From an uncultured Bacteroidales bacterium (GTDB lineage Bacteria; Bacteroidota; Bacteroidia; Bacteroidales; Bacteroidaceae), in contig CACYZY010000006.1 in assembly GCA_902779085.1 (NCBI GenBank), positions 1 through 64,000 of the forward strand: a stretch of DNA of 64,000 nucleotides, read 5' to 3'. The translations under genes and the position numbers were made by a program. Within the stretch, counting starts at the first letter, position 1. Every line of letters begins with the position of its first letter. A model generated the notes under the pieces. That model did no database searches and had not been told where the DNA came from. It saw nothing but the letters and a program-made list of their open reading frames with translations. Shown one piece after another: positions 60,897 to 64,000 of this stretch.

Positions 60897-63589
60897 CAGT
60901 CTCTACCTGTATTCTCTATCAAGCTGATGATTTTGTTGTTCAGGATATCAGCCTGCAACAAATTCTCTAAGGTGAGGTGCATGCGATAGCGCCAGTAGTG
61001 CTTCACAATGGCAGGAATATTGATGCGCTCATCCTGTCCATCTGGCAAACGAACATCACCGTCTATAGAAAGCCAATCTTGCAATGACGGTACGCAGAGC
61101 ATTGACTTGCCTTGCAGATGGGCATCTATTATCTCTTCGCAAATCTGTGGAGTAGCTGTCGATGGAGCGAAGCCTTTCTTTCCCATCACAAGGTTATAGT
61201 AACGTTGTGTAATTTGAGGATTTTCTTCCCACCAGCCTCTTAGAGTTGACATATCATGTGTGGAGACGGTGCAAACTGAGCGATAAGGATAATGTGCGGG
61301 ATTGCCAAATTCAGTACCTAGCTCTTTCGGCATACGCTGAATCTCTAAAGATAGGATGCGCAGATCATTCATAACAGATGGTACGCAATCTGGTATCATA
61401 CCTAAATCCTCACCACATACCAGCATGTTGGTGCACTGTGTGAGCTGAGGCAGTTTCTTCATAGCCTGCTCACGCCAGAAATCGTTATGACGCTGGTAGT
61501 AATAGTGGTTGTAGAGGTTGGTGAATGCCTGTTTCTCTTCTTCGTTCAATGTCTGGAAGATATAATCGTTCTGAACACTGATGCGTGGATGGAAACGATT
61601 GACATCTTGGCGATCGCGTAAAAACAGTACATCGCTGATGAGACTGTACAGCCCTTCGCGAATCTTCACACTATTCTCGTCGGTTTTACCCATGAAATAA
61701 GCCTCTACCTGACGTTGGGTAGCAAATTCTGGCTTCATGCTATAGACCTCGTAAGCATCAGTTGGCTTCAAGAAAGTCTGCTTTACATATTCTGTGTGTT
61801 CACCAAAGATCTCTCCTAAGAAACGCTCGTGGATGTATGGCTTGGTAAAGAAGTCTTCGTTGAATCGAAGTCCGAAACTCTCTATCTCCTCTTTCGTCAT
61901 GGGGAGAGAAGGTACAAACTGGCCCAACAATCCGTGGACAGCATGACTTGGCATCTCCCAGATGCGGAAGAAGCCTAATATATGGTCAATGCGGTAAGCA
62001 TCGAAATATTCGCTCATCTTGCGGAAACGCTTCATCCACCATGCATAGTTGTCTTTTTCCATTACATCCCAGTTGTAAGTAGGGAAGCCCCAGTTTTGGC
62101 CATTTGCGGAGAAATCATCAGGTGGAGCACCTGCCTGACCGTTAAGGTTGAAGTAATAGGGCTCTGTCCACGCTTCCACACTGTTACGGCTGATGCCGAT
62201 AGGAATATCTCCCTTGAGCACCACACCCTGTTTGTGCGCATGCTTACTTGCTGCTGCTAACTGACGGTCGAGGTGGTATTGTATGAAATAGTAGATGGCT
62301 ATTTCTGGGAAAATCTTGCTGTCACTGCTGCAAAGATTAGCAATTTCCTGGGCATCGTATTTCTGGTACTTAGGCCATTCTCGGAAATTAGGCGTGCCAT
62401 ATTTATCGCGAAGGTAACTGAATGCAGCGTATGGCACCAGCCAGTTCTGGTTATTTAGGAAGAAAGTACAGAAGTCTGTTGACTGCATGGTTGCTTCACC
62501 ATCTTGCTTGAACAACAGCTTGTAATATTCCCACTTGGCATTGTTTACAGCCTCATAGTCAATCTGAGGCAACTTGTTCAGTTTCTCTCTCAGTTTATTG
62601 AAACTGGCTTGTTTCTTTGCATCTTTCAATTCACCCATCTGGCGAAGGTCGGCATACATTGGATGAATAGCATAGATGGAAATACTATTGTATGGATAAG
62701 AGTCTGTCCAAGTCTTAGTGATGGTAGTATCGTAGATAGGCAAGATCTGCACCATTTTCTGGCGAGTCTTGGCAGCCCAGTCAATCATGAGCGTCAAATC
62801 ACCGAAATCGCCCACACCAAAACTTCCTTCTGATCGAAGAGAGAAGATAGGTACTGCTACGCCGGCACCTTTCCACGGTTGAAGATTGAACACAGCATAA
62901 CGGTCGCCATAAACAATCGTTCCTTTCTCTTCCAACTCAGGTTCGGTCAGCAAACGGTTGGGGTTGTCTTCCCAGCCAAGGAACTCATTTGTCTTGACGT
63001 CTATCAGTACGAACTTATATTCAATGGGGAAATGTAGCTTATTGACATCCACCTCTACTTGCCATTCTGGGTAGTAGGTGTCGCTCATCACCATCGCTTT
63101 TTCTGGATTCCAGTTGCCGAAGACTTCCTGGTTACCACAGATAGCAAGGCGTACACTAGGCTTGGTCGGCATATATGCCTTGATTACGATGCCCTTTGCA
63201 GGGGTAGGCAAACCCAGATTGCGCTTGTTATGTGCTGTCCATGCTTCTGTAAAAGCCGACGAGTACATGTAGCTGTCCTCTGGCATGTCTTTCCAACTGT
63301 CCATCAGAGTATATACTTTACCCTTCAGATTATGTGCATGGAGTACTCTCGGAAAGGCGTGCCATTCCTCGCGTACGATTTCCTTGCCACGGCCAATCAG
63401 GTAGTGATACTTGATGAGTTTGGTTGAACTAACTTTTACTTCCAACTCGGCAGACCATTTGATGCCATCTGTTGTTGAGAGGGCAACGGCCTGCTCAATG
63501 TTTTCATTACCAAGTTCGGGCATGTTGCCCACAACTCTTACCTCTTCACCCCAATGGGTGCGGTATTCGATATTAAATTTAAGTATCAT
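60896..63589 (-). CDS. malQ: 4-alpha-glucanotransferase, DPE2-type with two starch-binding domains
   Basis: MalQ/amylomaltase transfers alpha-1,4-glucan chains in glycogen and maltodextrin metabolism. The 897-residue product is much longer than E. coli MalQ (694). Residues about 1-115 and 130-245 are tandem CBM20 starch-binding domains (NIEYRTHWGEEVRVVGNMPELG; RLAICGNQEVFGNWNP). The GH77 barrel follows, with the likely catalytic acids Asp535 (YRIDHILGFFRIWEMP), Glu727 (CGEDLGMIPDCV) and Asp779 (STHDMSTLRGWW). No signal peptide is seen, so it is intracellular. This is the plant DPE2-like form common in Bacteroidetes. The stop overlaps the folB start. Confidence 0.94.
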   Translation of the reverse strand: MILKFNIEYRTHWGEEVRVVGNMPELGNENIEQAVALSTTDGIKWSAELEVKVSSTKLIKYHYLIGRGKEIVREEWHAFPRVLHAHNLKGKVYTLMDSWKDMPEDSYMYSSAFTEAWTAHNKRNLGLPTPAKGIVIKAYMPTKPSVRLAICGNQEVFGNWNPEKAMVMSDTYYPEWQVEVDVNKLHFPIEYKFVLIDVKTNEFLGWEDNPNRLLTEPELEEKGTIVYGDRYAVFNLQPWKGAGVAVPIFSLRSEGSFGVGDFGDLTLMIDWAAKTRQKMVQILPIYDTTITKTWTDSYPYNSISIYAIHPMYADLRQMGELKDAKKQASFNKLREKLNKLPQIDYEAVNNAKWEYYKLLFKQDGEATMQSTDFCTFFLNNQNWLVPYAAFSYLRDKYGTPNFREWPKYQKYDAQEIANLCSSDSKIFPEIAIYYFIQYHLDRQLAAASKHAHKQGVVLKGDIPIGISRNSVEAWTEPYYFNLNGQAGAPPDDFSANGQNWGFPTYNWDVMEKDNYAWWMKRFRKMSEYFDAYRIDHILGFFRIWEMPSHAVHGLLGQFVPSLPMTKEEIESFGLRFNEDFFTKPYIHERFLGEIFGEHTEYVKQTFLKPTDAYEVYSMKPEFATQRQVEAYFMGKTDENSVKIREGLYSLISDVLFLRDRQDVNRFHPRISVQNDYIFQTLNEEEKQAFTNLYNHYYYQRHNDFWREQAMKKLPQLTQCTNMLVCGEDLGMIPDCVPSVMNDLRILSLEIQRMPKELGTEFGNPAHYPYRSVCTVSTHDMSTLRGWWEENPQITQRYYNLVMGKKGFAPSTATPQICEEIIDAHLQGKSMLCVPSLQDWLSIDGDVRLPDGQDERINIPAIVKHYWRYRMHLTLENLLQADILNNKIISLIENTGRD

Positions 63590-63597
63590 AAAAACAC

Positions 63598-63656
63598 AAT
63601 AGCTACAATTGATTATGCAATTATATTAATTATTTTGCAAAATCTTGCAGCTATTG
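63598..63656. promoter_or_regulatory. Inverted repeats in the malQ upstream region
   Basis: CAATAGCT (63598-63605) is inverted as AGCTATTG (63649-63656), and between them ATTTTGCAAAAT (63632-63643) is a perfect 12-base palindrome. The stretch lies within the 113 bases between nrdJ and malQ and could hold a regulator site and the malQ promoter; a TATAATTG near-match to the -7 element is present. Confidence 0.4.
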
Positions 63657-63702
63657 CGAAGATATTTTACTGTGTGTGTAAAAAAAGTCGGAAAAACTGA
63701 GG

Positions 63703-64000
63703 TTAACCACACCTTGATGCGCCACAGGTGGTGCATATCAGGCAGCCTTCCTGGTAAACCAGTGTTTCGTTGCCACAGTTAGGACATTTCTGCCCTTTGG
63801 CAGCTGTGCCGTCAGCGATGTATTTCTTCAAGGCTCTTTCAACGCCGTTCTTCCAGGTATTGATGTTTTCGCTGTCAAGCTCCAACTGACCAACCAGACG
63901 GATAACACGGTCGATAGGCATTCTATAGCGCAGCACACTGGATATCAGTTTTGCATAATTCCAGTACTCCTTATTGAATTTCTCAGAGAGACCTTCTATC
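63703..64000 (-). CDS. nrdJ: Adenosylcobalamin-dependent ribonucleotide reductase, C-terminal part
   Basis: The minus strand reads without stops from the right edge of the window to 63703. It gives IEGLSEKFNKEYWNYAKL, then VLRYRMPIDRVIRLVGQLEL, and a Cys-rich end CPNCGNETLVYQEGCLICTTCG. This ending, with CxxC pairs and a central EGCxxCxxCG, is typical of class II (B12-dependent) ribonucleotide reductases, where the Cys shuttle reducing power to the active site. Only about the last 98 residues lie in this window; the start and catalytic body are beyond it. It ends 113 bases before malQ. Confidence 0.85.
   Translation of the reverse strand, partial: IEGLSEKFNKEYWNYAKLISSVLRYRMPIDRVIRLVGQLELDSENINTWKNGVERALKKYIADGTAAKGQKCPNCGNETLVYQEGCLICTTCGASRCG

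Noticed and set aside
1-64000. tRNA or rRNA genes, transposases, integrases, attachment sites
   Set aside because: I looked through the intergenic stretches and saw no cloverleaf-like sequence, transposase motif or flanking direct repeats; a tRNAscan run would settle the tRNA question.

Overview
The window is a chromosomal segment from a member of the Bacteroidales, most probably Prevotella/Segatella-like. Three things support this: (i) the gene set is typical of the group (RprX/RprY two-component pair, GTPase-impaired EF-G2 paralogue, HmuSTUV heme module, DUF1846, DUF2027-Smr and DUF5020 proteins, DPE2-type MalQ with N-terminal starch-binding modules, adenosylcobalamin-type ribonucleotide reductase); (ii) many genes are preceded by the Bacteroidetes sigma-factor pattern TTTG-N19-TAnnTTTG and most start codons lack a Shine-Dalgarno sequence; (iii) there are many lipoproteins with short Bacteroidetes-type signal peptides. 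I see no rRNA, tRNA, CRISPR array, transposase or phage genes.

Left part (1-10.5 kb) is the accessory-looking stretch, all on the minus strand: a decayed umuD-like remnant at the edge, a chloramphenicol-acetyltransferase-fold protein, a nitroreductase, a lipoprotein esterase, a tandem pair of ~700-residue lipoproteins that are recent duplicates, a third lipoprotein whose 3' end also exists as an orphan fragment beside the pair, and a DUF1846 protein. From 10.5 to 20.6 kb lie housekeeping genes: recQ, clpX-clpP, tig, an MlaE-type permease divergent from an LptB-type ATPase, a thioredoxin-like protein, a Nudix hydrolase and queA. From 20.7 to 27.2 kb the plus strand carries a nucleobase/nucleoside cluster (UraA-type permease, AzgA-type purine permease, Tsx-like outer-membrane protein), then a secreted glycoside-hydrolase-like protein and a DUF2027-Smr protein.

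From 27.3 to 39.4 kb the minus strand reads X-Pro peptidase, sn-glycerol-1-phosphate dehydrogenase, glycerophosphodiesterase, pyrH, frr, rsgA, then hmuS-T-U-V. The last four form a tightly overlapping module for a membrane-anchored CobN-like chelatase powered by an ExbB-type channel, but without the usual hmuY/hmuR partners. From 39.5 to 51.7 kb come topB, an M20 dipeptidase, aroC, a SlyD-like isomerase with a cysteine-rich tail, hemW, a secreted GH2 beta-galactosidase and the EF-G2 paralogue. From 51.9 to 64 kb come rprX-rprY, a 58-residue membrane protein, a MarR regulator divergent from rpsF-rpsR-rplI, a 548-base intergenic region rich in inverted and direct repeats, a small alanine-rich lipoprotein, mtaB-lpxL-GT2, malQ-folB, and the 3' end of nrdJ, which runs off the right edge.

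The observations most worth following up are the orphan HmuSTUV module, the EF-G2 with altered GTPase motifs, the tandem lipoproteins and their rearranged surroundings, a degenerate 45-base repeat array found at two loci 29 kb apart, and strong Shine-Dalgarno sites placed only before rpsR and rplI.
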